Source of the DNA: Bacillota bacterium
GTDB lineage: Bacteria > Bacillota > Clostridia > Lachnospirales > Lachnospiraceae
Direction of reading: 5' to 3'
Assembly (NCBI GenBank): GCA_023411215.1
Contig: JAEYOY010000045.1
Span: 1-64,000 of the forward strand
DNA length: 64,000 nucleotides
Part shown: in pieces, positions 43,732 to 52,531 of the stretch
How the letters are laid out: every line of letters starts with the position of its first letter
Position numbering within the stretch: the first letter of the stretch is position 1
Made by a program: the position numbers and the translations under genes
The notes under the pieces: model-generated
Databases searched by the model: none
Seen by the model: the letters and a program-made list of their open reading frames with translations, nothing else
What the model was told of the DNA's origin: nothing

Positions 43732-45141
43732 GTGGAAATCTTAACACCAACTCTTACTTCCGACAGTCATACTCCAATTTATCAGCAGCTTTATCAATAT
43801 ATTAAAGAAGAGATAAAATCGGGTCGCATCCCATATAACTGTAAGCTTCCCTCAAAAAGAAAATTTTCCTTACATTTAAGCATCAGTCAGAATACCATAC
43901 AAGCTGCCTATGACCAGTTAATTGAAGAGGGTTATATTCATTCCTTAGAGAAAAAAGGCTTCTACGTCAATAAACTGGATCATCTTCAAAGCCTTAAGGT
44001 CAACCCGGTATTTGAGAATAGTACTATAACAAAACACTCTCCTGTCATCCATTATGACTATTCTTATCATGGTGTTGATTTTGCTGCTTTTCCCTTCGAT
44101 ATCTGGAGAAGACTTTCCAAGGAAGTAATTAATGAATATGACAGAGAATTATTACAATTAGGTGATTCCTCAGGCTATTATCGCCTACGTTCCGTACTTG
44201 CCACCTATTTACATCAATCCCGAGGTGTAAATTGCACCACGGATCAGATCATTATCAGTTCCGGTACGGAGATGCTGTTTCAATCACTTATCCAACTCTT
44301 TAGCCAGGACTATATCTACGGAATCGAGAATCCCGGTTATGAAAGACTGAATCAACTTTTTCGCGGTAATCGGGCTGCCTTTTCTTCCATATCAATTGAT
44401 GAATGCGGGATGATACCAGAAGAAATCGAAAAAAGTAATCCTAATGTATTGTGTATCACACCGGCTCATCAATTTCCCTCTGGCCAGATTATGCCGATCA
44501 ATCGCCGAATCAGACTGCTAAATTGGGCTAATCAAGAGCACAATCGGTATATCATAGAGGATGATTATGACAGTGAGTTCAAATACAGTGGCAAACCAAT
44601 TCCTGCACTGCAGGGCATCGATGAGAACGAGAAGGTAATCTATATGGGCTCTTTATCAAAGTCCATAGCTCCTACCCTTCGAGTAAGCTATATGGTCCTA
44701 CCGCTCCATCTGCTAAAGAGATATCGCAAGGAATTATCCTATCAGCTTTGTCCGGTCCCAATTTTTGAACAGAAGGTTCTAAGCAGGTTTATTGAAGAGG
44801 GTTATTTTGAACGGCATTTGAATAAAATGAGAAACATATATAAGAGGAAACGTGAATTACTGGTGGCCTCCCTTCAAAAGATAGATCCCAAAATAAAAAT
44901 ATTAGGGGCAGATGCCGGCCTACATCTGCTCATTCAGGTGCCGAATGATATGAGTGAGGAACAACTTATCATGACAGCTGCTCAGGTTGAGATTAAAGTA
45001 TATAGGTGTTCCTCCTATTATTCCAATCCTAACAATATACTCGAAATACCTACTATACTACTGGGTTATGCAATGATAACAGAACAAGATATTGAGGCTT
45101 CCTGTAAGTTATTGCATTTGGCATGGTTTCCAGAAAAATAA
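43732..45141 (+). CDS. pdxR: MocR-family PLP-dependent regulator of vitamin B6 synthesis
   Basis: A fusion of a GntR winged helix (residues about 15-75: TPIYQQLYQYIKEEIKSG, then SKRKFSLHLSISQNTIQAAY) and a type I aminotransferase-fold domain (about 110-469) that binds PLP as a sensor. EDDYDSEFKYSG and YMGSLSKSIAPTLRVSYMV contain the PLP-site Asp, Tyr and Schiff-base Lys. GTG 43732, seven bases after AAGGAGG, is preferred over an ATG at 43714 that lies before the site. It is divergent from pdxS, so it should activate or repress pdxST according to PLP level. Confidence 0.9.
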   Translation: MEILTPTLTSDSHTPIYQQLYQYIKEEIKSGRIPYNCKLPSKRKFSLHLSISQNTIQAAYDQLIEEGYIHSLEKKGFYVNKLDHLQSLKVNPVFENSTITKHSPVIHYDYSYHGVDFAAFPFDIWRRLSKEVINEYDRELLQLGDSSGYYRLRSVLATYLHQSRGVNCTTDQIIISSGTEMLFQSLIQLFSQDYIYGIENPGYERLNQLFRGNRAAFSSISIDECGMIPEEIEKSNPNVLCITPAHQFPSGQIMPINRRIRLLNWANQEHNRYIIEDDYDSEFKYSGKPIPALQGIDENEKVIYMGSLSKSIAPTLRVSYMVLPLHLLKRYRKELSYQLCPVPIFEQKVLSRFIEEGYFERHLNKMRNIYKRKRELLVASLQKIDPKIKILGADAGLHLLIQVPNDMSEEQLIMTAAQVEIKVYRCSSYYSNPNNILEIPTILLGYAMITEQDIEASCKLLHLAWFPEK

Positions 45142-45251
45142 TTTACATTCATTACATTTTTCGATAAAAAAATGCAATATTAAACTAATTATGATATAAT
45201 ATTCATATTGGCTGTTTAGTCCCCGTCATTTCAATGAAAGGAGGTTATCCC

Positions 45252-46928
45252 ATGAAGAAACACGGTCCGATCCATCAATATGTTTTTTATATCTTGCTTG
45301 TGATTGAAGTATTATGTATTGTATTCGTTGCATTTCAAAGTTATATGGACTTTAATATGATGAATGAAACCGTATTAAGCATGAATGATAGCTGGCTCTT
45401 TTATGAGGATAACGGGAATATACACTCGATTACACTTCCGGCGATAACTGATGCAGGAGAAGATAACAAGGTCATCCTATCGAACAAAATTCCTAACACC
45501 ACCGAACAATTTACCAGTATAGGTATATTAACCACTCATCAAAGTATTATTGTTACAATTGATGACGAGGTGATCTATTCGAGAATGGTTAATCCGCGAC
45601 CGACATCATTTTTCAATGTACCCTTGGGATCCGTCTGGGATATTATTCCTTTGAAGTCGGATGCACAAGGTAAAACAGTAATACTTGAACTCTCCTCAGA
45701 ATATCCCAATTATGCCGGTCGATTAAACGAGGTTCATCTCGGTACAAAAACGTCGATTCTGCTTCATACGATAGATAACTATAGTGTCGGTTTTATATTA
45801 TCCCTTACTATATGTATTATGGGAACCTTTTTGATCTACCTTTATCTATTTGTAAAAAAATTATTTCGAGCTGATAAATCGCTCTATTACATAGGTTGGT
45901 TTTCATTGATATCCGGAATCTGGCTTCTCACAGCGAGCAATCTAACCCGGATTTTCATCGGTAATGCTTATTTGATCTCAACCGTCAATTATTTAGCTTT
46001 GATGACCTTTCCGATACCTATCCTACTGCATGTGAATCTGTTTGCAAGATATCACTATAAGACATTAAATACTTGGTTTATTAATATCTTGTTGGCCAGT
46101 GATTTATTAATTATCTTCCTACAATTTACGAACATTCTTGATTTTCATGAAACACTTCCACTGATTTATACATTGTTGCTCCTGATTCTAGGTATTGCAA
46201 TGATAACTTTATGGCTTGATATAATCAAATATAAAAACGGTGAAGTCAAGGGATTTACCCTAGCAGCTTCCACCTTGTTTATCTTCTGTATAATTGAGGT
46301 TGTTATATCTCATTATCATTCTAAGCAGAATACAGGTGTTTTTTTTAGGATTGGTTTTTATACCTTTCTATTAATTTTAGCATGGGAAGGTATTAAGAAA
46401 ATCATTGATTATATTAAATTAAGCGAACGTGCTATTCATTACAGGCAGCTGGCTTATCAAGATCCCTTGTCGAAATGTCGAAACAGGGTCGCATATGAGA
46501 TTGATATCGAGAAAATTGATACCGAGAAAATTAATACCGTGAGAAATGTAACGATCTTTATGGCCGATATGAATAATATGAAGGAAATCAATGATACCTA
46601 TGGGCATCAGATCGGAGATGAAGTTATTATTTTATGCGCCCAATGCCTGATTAAGGTCTTTGGAGGCAATGTATATCGAATTGGCGGAGATGAATTTCTT
46701 TGCATTGAATACAATCTGACACAAGAGGATATCGACCGTATGTTATCTGCTTTATATGAGGAATGTGATAAAACAAATGAGGATATAGTCTATAAAATTA
46801 ATTTATCCATCGGTTATGCATCCTATGATCCTTCCTTGGATAGAACCATTCATGATACTATTAAAAGAGCAGACAAAATGATGTATCAAGTGAAAGATAG
46901 GATGAAAAAAGAAATAGCAAGTCAATAA
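45252..46928 (+). CDS. Multi-span membrane GGDEF protein (diguanylate cyclase)
   Basis: AAAGGAGG seven bases before ATG 45252 decides the start (558 residues). One N-terminal helix is followed by an external region of about 150 residues, then seven hydrophobic segments (about 175-390), a layout like 7TMR-DISM sensors. The C-terminal GGDEF domain (about 400-555) has an intact YRIGGDEF (478-482) and DPLSKCRNRVAYE at its start, so it should make cyclic di-GMP. No EAL domain is present. There is no visible I-site Arg pair upstream of GGDEF. It ends in a long hairpin terminator. Confidence 0.9.
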   Translation: MKKHGPIHQYVFYILLVIEVLCIVFVAFQSYMDFNMMNETVLSMNDSWLFYEDNGNIHSITLPAITDAGEDNKVILSNKIPNTTEQFTSIGILTTHQSIIVTIDDEVIYSRMVNPRPTSFFNVPLGSVWDIIPLKSDAQGKTVILELSSEYPNYAGRLNEVHLGTKTSILLHTIDNYSVGFILSLTICIMGTFLIYLYLFVKKLFRADKSLYYIGWFSLISGIWLLTASNLTRIFIGNAYLISTVNYLALMTFPIPILLHVNLFARYHYKTLNTWFINILLASDLLIIFLQFTNILDFHETLPLIYTLLLLILGIAMITLWLDIIKYKNGEVKGFTLAASTLFIFCIIEVVISHYHSKQNTGVFFRIGFYTFLLILAWEGIKKIIDYIKLSERAIHYRQLAYQDPLSKCRNRVAYEIDIEKIDTEKINTVRNVTIFMADMNNMKEINDTYGHQIGDEVIILCAQCLIKVFGGNVYRIGGDEFLCIEYNLTQEDIDRMLSALYEECDKTNEDIVYKINLSIGYASYDPSLDRTIHDTIKRADKMMYQVKDRMKKEIASQ

Positions 46929-46934
46929 AAGATA

Positions 46935-47040
46935 AAGTCTTATCAAAATAGCAACTGTGTGAATAGCCTCTATGAATTGAACTTAGACATTTCGTTCAAG
47001 TAATCATAGGTACTATTCCGCTCTTTGATAAGACTTTTTT
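46935..47040. terminator. Long nested hairpin, bidirectional terminator
   Basis: AAGTCTTATCAAA (46935-46947) and TTTGATAAGACTT (47024-47036) form a perfect 13-base base stem. Inside, CTATGA/TCATAG and TTGAAC/GTTCAA nest in order, giving an approximately 100-base imperfect palindrome. T6 follows on the plus strand. It lies between two convergent genes. Confidence 0.8.
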
Positions 47041-47068
47041 GCGGCTTATGAAGCGATTTACTAATTCA

Positions 47069-47764
47069 TCAAGTTTCATCCGCCATATTTAGTTCACTTT
47101 TAATTCTTCTCCACTGAGGCAAAAATTGATCCATGTAACCCTTAAATACATTGTTATGGCTTCTCTCCAGTAGATGTACAAGTTCATGAACCACGACATA
47201 CTCAAGGCATTTCGGAGGTTTTTTGGCAAGCTGTAAATTAAGACATATCTTTTTGGATCGAGTATTGCAGGTCCCCCATCTGGTCTTCATATTACGGATA
47301 CAATAGCTGCTTGAGGCTACCCCGATTACTCTTTCCCATCTGGCTAAAAGAAACGGTATCTCCGCCTCCAATACCTTCTTATACCAGGCATTCACCATTC
47401 TCTCACGCTGCTCTCTCGTACTGTTAGGCTTCATATAGAGTATTAGCTCGTCACCGATCACTTCAACATGACTACGCGTTAAGGCCTCTTTCACTACTAA
47501 TGCATGTCTGCGTCCCCAGATACTTATCTGCTCACCAGTAATGTATTGAAGCTCCTGATGCGTGTGTCTTTGCTGTACCTTGTTCTGCTGAAGCATAATC
47601 CAGGAAAGCTTCCGCTCAACAAAATGATATATCTCCTCTTCAGTCATTTTCAAGGGTGCCGTAATATGCACTCTTCCATCCGGGGGTAATATTCTCAGAT
47701 ACATGTTTTTGATACGCTTCTTTTCCAGTTCTATCGGTATATTGTTAATCCATAACAGTTTCAT
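47069..47764 (-). CDS. YgjP-like metallopeptidase domain protein (SprT/WLM-related)
   Basis: A 231-residue protein with a zinc site HELVH at 193-197 and a further His at 203 (HELVHLLERSH), the HExxH-x5-H pattern of the YgjP family. MKTRWGTCN, another hallmark of this family, lies upstream. Related domains are found in the Spartan/Wss1 proteins that digest DNA-protein crosslinks, but for YgjP itself the role is poorly known. It lies 8 bases after the NYN-LOTUS gene and so is probably co-transcribed with it. Confidence 0.87.
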   Translation of the reverse strand: MKLLWINNIPIELEKKRIKNMYLRILPPDGRVHITAPLKMTEEEIYHFVERKLSWIMLQQNKVQQRHTHQELQYITGEQISIWGRRHALVVKEALTRSHVEVIGDELILYMKPNSTREQRERMVNAWYKKVLEAEIPFLLARWERVIGVASSSYCIRNMKTRWGTCNTRSKKICLNLQLAKKPPKCLEYVVVHELVHLLERSHNNVFKGYMDQFLPQWRRIKSELNMADET

Positions 47765-47772
47765 GCAGGCTC

Positions 47773-48690
47773 CTATTTCTTCTTGTTTCTCCGTCTTCTT
47801 CTGGCCGGTGTTGCTTTTCCTTCCTGAGCCTTAACGATGACTTTATTCTCCTTATCAGCCCTTAGTCTTACCCACATGGAGCTGCCATCCGAACTAATAT
47901 CAAGAAAATCAAATTTTTTAAGGAATTTTGAAAGCTTAGTATCTCCATAATTACGAACGTCAAAATCAGGATAACGTTTTACCAGTCTGCTTCCCAATTC
48001 ACCCATATTCATCCTTTGACCGTCTTCATCCACTTCATTCATCATCTTGAGGATGGCTGCCTTAATCACGCTTATGTCCGTCATATTCTTGCCGGCTTCT
48101 AAGCTTTCTGTGGTCGAAGTCGACTTAATCACTTTTCCATTCTCTGATTCAGTTTCTTTTTCTTTCTTGCTTTCCGGCTTTCCGTTCTTTTCGACCTCAG
48201 GCACTGCTCCCGGCTTATGACGGCTTTCCTCAAGCTCCATACTCTTCTTTTCTGTTTCGGCTAGTACATCGAGATATTTAAACTGATTACAAGCAGCGAT
48301 AAAGGGCTTTGGTGTCTTCCTTTCTCCCATACCGACAACCAGCATACCTGATTCTCTTAGTCTGGATGCCAACTTCGTAAAATCACTGTCACTGGATACA
48401 ATCGAAAATCCTTCCACATTACCGGAATACAGAATGTCCATTGCATCAATAATCATGGCAGAATCGGTGGCATTCTTACCGACTGTATATCCGTACTGCT
48501 GAACCGGTGTGACCGAATTCTCGAGAAGAACATCCTTCCAGGATACTGAGCTTGGCTTCGTCCAGTCTCCGTAAATTCTTTTGTAGGTTGCAACTCCGTA
48601 ATTGGATATCTCATCTAAGATATACTTGATATATTTTGCTGATACATTATCCGCATCAATTAATACTGCAAATCTTTTCTCTCCTAACAT
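47773..48690 (-). CDS. NYN ribonuclease-domain protein with C-terminal LOTUS (OST-HTH) domain
   Basis: Residues 1-140 form a PIN-like NYN domain: LIDADNVSAKY (Asp12 and Asp14 for metal), KNATDSAMIIDAMDILY and IVSSDSDFTKLA supply the remaining acidic residues. A highly charged linker follows (about 145-205, rich in Glu, Lys and Ser). Residues about 205-285 form a LOTUS/OST-HTH domain (AILKMMNEVDEDGQRMNMGE, then LGSRLVKRYPDFD). A basic tail ends RRRRNKKK. The layout is that of a bacterial relative of MARF1/limkain-type RNases, predicted to cut structured RNA. It pairs with a YgjP-like gene. Confidence 0.87.
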   Translation of the reverse strand: MLGEKRFAVLIDADNVSAKYIKYILDEISNYGVATYKRIYGDWTKPSSVSWKDVLLENSVTPVQQYGYTVGKNATDSAMIIDAMDILYSGNVEGFSIVSSDSDFTKLASRLRESGMLVVGMGERKTPKPFIAACNQFKYLDVLAETEKKSMELEESRHKPGAVPEVEKNGKPESKKEKETESENGKVIKSTSTTESLEAGKNMTDISVIKAAILKMMNEVDEDGQRMNMGELGSRLVKRYPDFDVRNYGDTKLSKFLKKFDFLDISSDGSSMWVRLRADKENKVIVKAQEGKATPARRRRRNKKK

Positions 48691-48770
48691 TCTTCTCCTC
48701 CATGCTATTCCTCTGTTATCTTATTGTAACCCGAATAAAGTTATCTGTAAACCTTGTTTCATAGTACAAA

Positions 48771-49028
48771 TTATGATACCAGGGCATGGTAAAACACCTT
48801 AAGCTCTTCCTTAACTTCCTTGGACAACAAGGAATCCTTTATCCCTTCGATGGCACCTTCTAAGCCATAAAGCATATGAAGGCAGGCTCCTGCGTCCCTT
48901 TCCCTAATTTTTAAAAATGCCTGTTTACTTCCCATGGCAACAAGCTCATCGTAGGAACAGATCCCAATTTGATTCAGCCGCTCATCTAATACCTTACCCA
49001 CATTAGGTAAGTCAAGTAATACACTCAT
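48771..49028 (-). CDS. TfoX C-terminal domain protein
   Basis: An 85-residue protein consisting only of the helical TfoX/Sxy C-terminal domain (LPNVGKVLDERLNQIGICSY, then DELVAMGSKQAFLKIR). Full Sxy regulates competence in Proteobacteria, but stand-alone C-domains in Firmicutes have no established role. The fold is helix-hairpin-helix-like and could bind DNA. It lies 80 bases upstream of the NYN gene on the same strand and is divergent from the DUF5658 gene. Confidence 0.82.
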   Translation of the reverse strand: MSVLLDLPNVGKVLDERLNQIGICSYDELVAMGSKQAFLKIRERDAGACLHMLYGLEGAIEGIKDSLLSKEVKEELKVFYHALVS

Positions 49029-49141
49029 ATTTTGTTCTCCTTTCCCTATATTAATAATTATTCGAATCTTTACGAAATGTTAAAACCTTCTCTGATTAAT
49101 TACCATTTATCTGGTAATACTGCAATCAAGGAGGTGTATTT

Positions 49142-49504
49142 ATGCTTTTGTTTATTAAGGATTATCATATTTCAATATTGAAAAAAAAATATATTATGCT
49201 ATATGCACTTAATGTTATTGACATTGTTTTTACAATTCTTCTACTTAGGACAGGCTACTTCCGGGAAGTGAATCTGTTCATGATAAAAGCGGTCGATAAG
49301 CCCATGATTTGCGTTCTTCTTAAGGTGGTGCTTCCAGCTATATTACTTGGCTATGTATATCAGCTGACCAAATCCGGTGAAGAGGAGCAGCTGAAAGTAT
49401 CCAACATAGCAGTGAACATATCTTTGTCCATCTATATGCTGGTGAATTTGTCCCACCTGGTATGGTCTGCTATGCTTCCATTTCTTATCCTTAGAAATGT
49501 ATAA
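49142..49504 (+). CDS. DUF5658-like small membrane protein
   Basis: A 120-residue membrane protein with three hydrophobic segments (about 18-38, 56-76 and 90-112). The pattern LNVIDIVFTILLLRTGYFRE with VNLFM fits DUF5658 as remembered. The function is unknown. AAGGAGGTG precedes the ATG. It stands alone on the plus strand, ending before a weak hairpin (49528-49563). Confidence 0.7.
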   Translation: MLLFIKDYHISILKKKYIMLYALNVIDIVFTILLLRTGYFREVNLFMIKAVDKPMICVLLKVVLPAILLGYVYQLTKSGEEEQLKVSNIAVNISLSIYMLVNLSHLVWSAMLPFLILRNV

Positions 49505-49527
49505 TTTTATAACTGTTGCAGGAAGCC

Positions 49528-49563
49528 TCCAGCCAGAAGAAACGATCTGATTTTTCGGCTGGA
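49528..49563. terminator. Hairpin between convergent genes
   Basis: TCCAGCC and GGCTGGA, 7-base arms with an extendable stem (AGAA/TTTT). There is no clear T run. Confidence 0.45.
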
Positions 49564-49606
49564 TAATTCCTGACATCTTCCTCTTAGACCTCCGGAGCAA
49601 TCATTC

Positions 49607-50329
49607 TTAAATCACTTTTCGATCAGGCAGCTCCTTAATAAAGGATAGCAGCTTATCAAAATCTCCTTGCTGATAGCCGGTGATATCTAACTCCTCGGGG
49701 CAGATCAGGCAATCTGTTAGCAGATAGGTATCCATCCCTAATTCTGCCGCACACATATCCTCTTTCACATCATTTCCTATCATGATGCATTCCTTCGCAT
49801 CTCTTCCCAGGTTCTTTAGAACTTCTTTATAATATTCCAGTTTGGGCTTGCAATAAGTGCTGTTCTCATAGGTAGTAATCAAATCAAAATCTTCGGGAGT
49901 AAGACCTGCCCAGCTAAGACGTGTATGAGTTGCTATCTGAGGGAATAATGGATTGGTAGCCAGACCAATGGTATATCCCTTCTCCTTCAAAAGCCGGATA
50001 CATTCCTTGGCATGAGGATGCGTCTTGGTTGTACTCTTTGCCTGAGTAAATTCATTACGGTAAAATTCATCAAATAACGGCTCAAGCTGTAGGGCCTTCT
50101 CACCCATTACAGATCCGAATACACTCCAAAAGCGCTGTTGGTTGGTCCTGGTTCCGTCATTCTCAATCATTGCCTTTGTTCCTACCCATACCGCCTTCAT
50201 CAGTTCCTTAGGATCATAGCCATGGGGAACAAACTTTGCTGCCAATGCATTAAAATAAGTATCTAAGAATAGTTCTTGGCTAGGCATAGGTAGCAGAGTT
50301 CCGTCTAAGTCAAAAATACAGGTGTTCAT
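49607..50329 (-). CDS. HAD-superfamily hydrolase
   Basis: A 240-residue phosphatase-type HAD enzyme. DLDGTL (Asp7 and Asp9) is motif I. LATNPLF supplies motif II Thr, KPKLEYYKE the motif III Lys, and MIGNDVKEDM motif IV. A helical cap lies between motifs I and II. The substrate is not evident. AAGGAAG precedes the ATG. It is about 220 bases downstream of uvsE and is probably independent. Confidence 0.88.
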   Translation of the reverse strand: MNTCIFDLDGTLLPMPSQELFLDTYFNALAAKFVPHGYDPKELMKAVWVGTKAMIENDGTRTNQQRFWSVFGSVMGEKALQLEPLFDEFYRNEFTQAKSTTKTHPHAKECIRLLKEKGYTIGLATNPLFPQIATHTRLSWAGLTPEDFDLITTYENSTYCKPKLEYYKEVLKNLGRDAKECIMIGNDVKEDMCAAELGMDTYLLTDCLICPEELDITGYQQGDFDKLLSFIKELPDRKVI

Positions 50330-50548
50330 ATGTTCTTCCTTTCATAGCCGATCGTTGGCTCATACCTTCATAGTCAACCGTTGGCTCATACTATTTTTTC
50401 CATTGATATCTTTTACATACTAACAAATCAACTCCTGAGTTTCAATCCCTTTTGATGAATCTTTGATCTAGTTTCTAATTACGATTAAACTTGTGAAACA
50501 AAAGAACAACCATTCGCTAGTGAACCAGGCTTTTCATTAGTCACATGT

Positions 50549-51805
50549 CTATAGATAAAAATACAGAGATTGAATCAGGTAATCCTTACTTTGTAAAACA
50601 GAACATTTCAATAGATGCTTTTTTAGTGTATGGACGTGGATGGACCCCTTGATATAGTCTGCCAATAACTTTTCATAACGATTCTTATCGGCGGCTGTAC
50701 AATCCTTATTCAAATATCCCCATACATGCTGGGCTGCATTTACCTCAGCGCCGGTATTCTCCGGTAAACAAATCAACTTCTCGATAATCTCATAGAATTC
50801 CTTTGCCCCCCCGGCCTCCTTCTCCTTTAGTAGCACCCTGATTGCTTGGTAAGCTTTGGCATCCTTACTCAGTACATAATACTTATACCTCGCCCATTCT
50901 GTCTCCAGCTTCTTGGCAGGTGAATGCTCGATTACAACATGTATGCACTTGATTGCAGAGAGATTCTTATCCTTAACCTCCAGCATAATATCAGGTTTAT
51001 AATCTCCTAACTTCTGATAATATTCTATAAATGGTTGAAGAAAGATCGTATGCGAATGGCTTCCGGGTGGTGACAGCTCCTTCTGCTGAGAATAGTGCAT
51101 CTTCTGTCTTCCATCCTCTGGCTTCCAAGTTCTGCTACAGTGGCTGATCCAATCCTGATCTGTGCGTATTTCTAGCGGCGGATTAATTTTATGGTGAAGA
51201 TTATCGAAGACGACAGGTACCCCACAAGCTTTTGATATCTCCAATACTTCGCTGATGTTAAAACAGCGCTCGTCGTTTTCTATCACTAGTCTTCTTTTCA
51301 CTTCCTCAGGTAACCGGGCATATTCGTGAATAAAGTTATCTGTAGCAGTTATTTTATTACCATATACTCCTCCAATGTGTAGAACCAGCTTATTTGTCCG
51401 ATCTACACCCAGAGTATCTAACAGTTTTGCATGATAGACTAGCTCCTGCACCGATCTTTCTACGACTCCCGGATCATTGGAATTTATGACCGTATATTGT
51501 CCGGGATGCATCGACACCCTAAGCCCTGCCTTCTTAATCTTGTCTCCAAGAACTTCAAAATAATCCCGGTAGTCCTTCCACCAAGCAACCTGATTAACCG
51601 GGTGTGATCCAAAGGGAATCAGGTCAGAGCAGATACGAAACAGCCGGATTCCATGACTGATATTATAATCCACCATGACCTCCAGCGCAGCAAGGTTATT
51701 AAGTATGAGAGTGCGAATATGATCCTGTGTTGCATTTTTTAGCGTACATGTGGAGATAGTAGTTCCAGGAACTCCGATTGTTAAGCATGCATAGCCAATA
51801 GCCAT
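50549..51805 (-). CDS. uvsE: UV DNA damage endonuclease
   Basis: A TIM-barrel metal nuclease that nicks 5' of UV photoproducts and other lesions, an alternative to nucleotide excision. 418 residues. IGYACLTIGVPGTT opens the family pattern, with RISSDLIPFGSH-like RICSDLIPFGSH, MHPGQYTVINSNDP, VLHIGGVYGNK, VIENDERCF, VFDNLHH and IMLEVKDKN carrying the metal ligands. The C-terminal 110 residues are an extension beyond the nuclease core. It lies 19 bases after the plsY-like gene. Confidence 0.93.
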   Translation of the reverse strand: MAIGYACLTIGVPGTTISTCTLKNATQDHIRTLILNNLAALEVMVDYNISHGIRLFRICSDLIPFGSHPVNQVAWWKDYRDYFEVLGDKIKKAGLRVSMHPGQYTVINSNDPGVVERSVQELVYHAKLLDTLGVDRTNKLVLHIGGVYGNKITATDNFIHEYARLPEEVKRRLVIENDERCFNISEVLEISKACGVPVVFDNLHHKINPPLEIRTDQDWISHCSRTWKPEDGRQKMHYSQQKELSPPGSHSHTIFLQPFIEYYQKLGDYKPDIMLEVKDKNLSAIKCIHVVIEHSPAKKLETEWARYKYYVLSKDAKAYQAIRVLLKEKEAGGAKEFYEIIEKLICLPENTGAEVNAAQHVWGYLNKDCTAADKNRYEKLLADYIKGSIHVHTLKKHLLKCSVLQSKDYLIQSLYFYL

Positions 51806-51824
51806 AAGCTCCTCCTACTTTCGT

Positions 51825-52406
51825 TTAATGATATGCTTTCTCTTTTAAATATTCCTTCACATTGCTTCGGCAGGCATAAATAATTAATACTGCATAGGCT
51901 ATTGAAAACAGTACAACAATCATAGGATAATCGGTCAAAAACAGCTCCAGCGGAAACAAAAGAAACGCATAGAGGCTGGTAATCGTATACCTGCGAACAA
52001 AGGGATAGAATACCAGGCAGGTAAGGAATAGCATCAGTATCATGAACGGTTGGTACGCAAGGAGTGCACCAAATATCGTAGATATGCCCTTACCACCTTG
52101 AAAATGTAGTTGTACCGGGAAGATATGCCCAAGTAATACTCCCAGAATACAAAGTAAAATGCCAAGCTGTCCTAATTCCAGACTTCTTGCCAGGAATACA
52201 ACCAATACTCCTTTAAGGGTATCTCCAAGAAAAGTAATCACAAAGCCTTTCTTCCCAGCTATACGACTAACATTCATTGCTCCGGTAGCATTAGTACCAA
52301 CTTCTCTTATATCCCTCTTATGCAGCAGTCTCGTATAGTAGTAGCCTGTATTAAAACATCCCAGACCATAACTAACCAGTACCACAATTATTATCTTAAT
52401 TATCAT
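51825..52406 (-). CDS. Divergent PlsY-like glycerol-3-phosphate acyltransferase
   Basis: A 193-residue membrane enzyme with about five helices, resembling PlsY, which acylates glycerol 3-phosphate from acyl-phosphate. FQGGKGISTIFGALLAY keeps the GGKG motif. The first motif, normally GSGNxGATNxxR, reads GTNATGAMNVSR, so the Asn/Gly arrangement is altered while the final Asn-Arg remains. The sequence overall (YGLGCFNTGYYYTRLLHKRD) is a diverged member, and a true plsY may exist elsewhere. GGAGG precedes the ATG. Upstream of uvsE. Confidence 0.82.
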   Translation of the reverse strand: MIIKIIIVVLVSYGLGCFNTGYYYTRLLHKRDIREVGTNATGAMNVSRIAGKKGFVITFLGDTLKGVLVVFLARSLELGQLGILLCILGVLLGHIFPVQLHFQGGKGISTIFGALLAYQPFMILMLFLTCLVFYPFVRRYTITSLYAFLLFPLELFLTDYPMIVVLFSIAYAVLIIYACRSNVKEYLKEKAYH

Positions 52407-52531
52407 AATACCTCCAAAGATTGATACTATCTCATTCTATCCTTAAAGTATTACCATTTTTGAGCTCTTATTGTATAAAATTATTTTACTACGATACGCC
52501 TTCCCATTGCAATGCTTATAATTCCATACGA

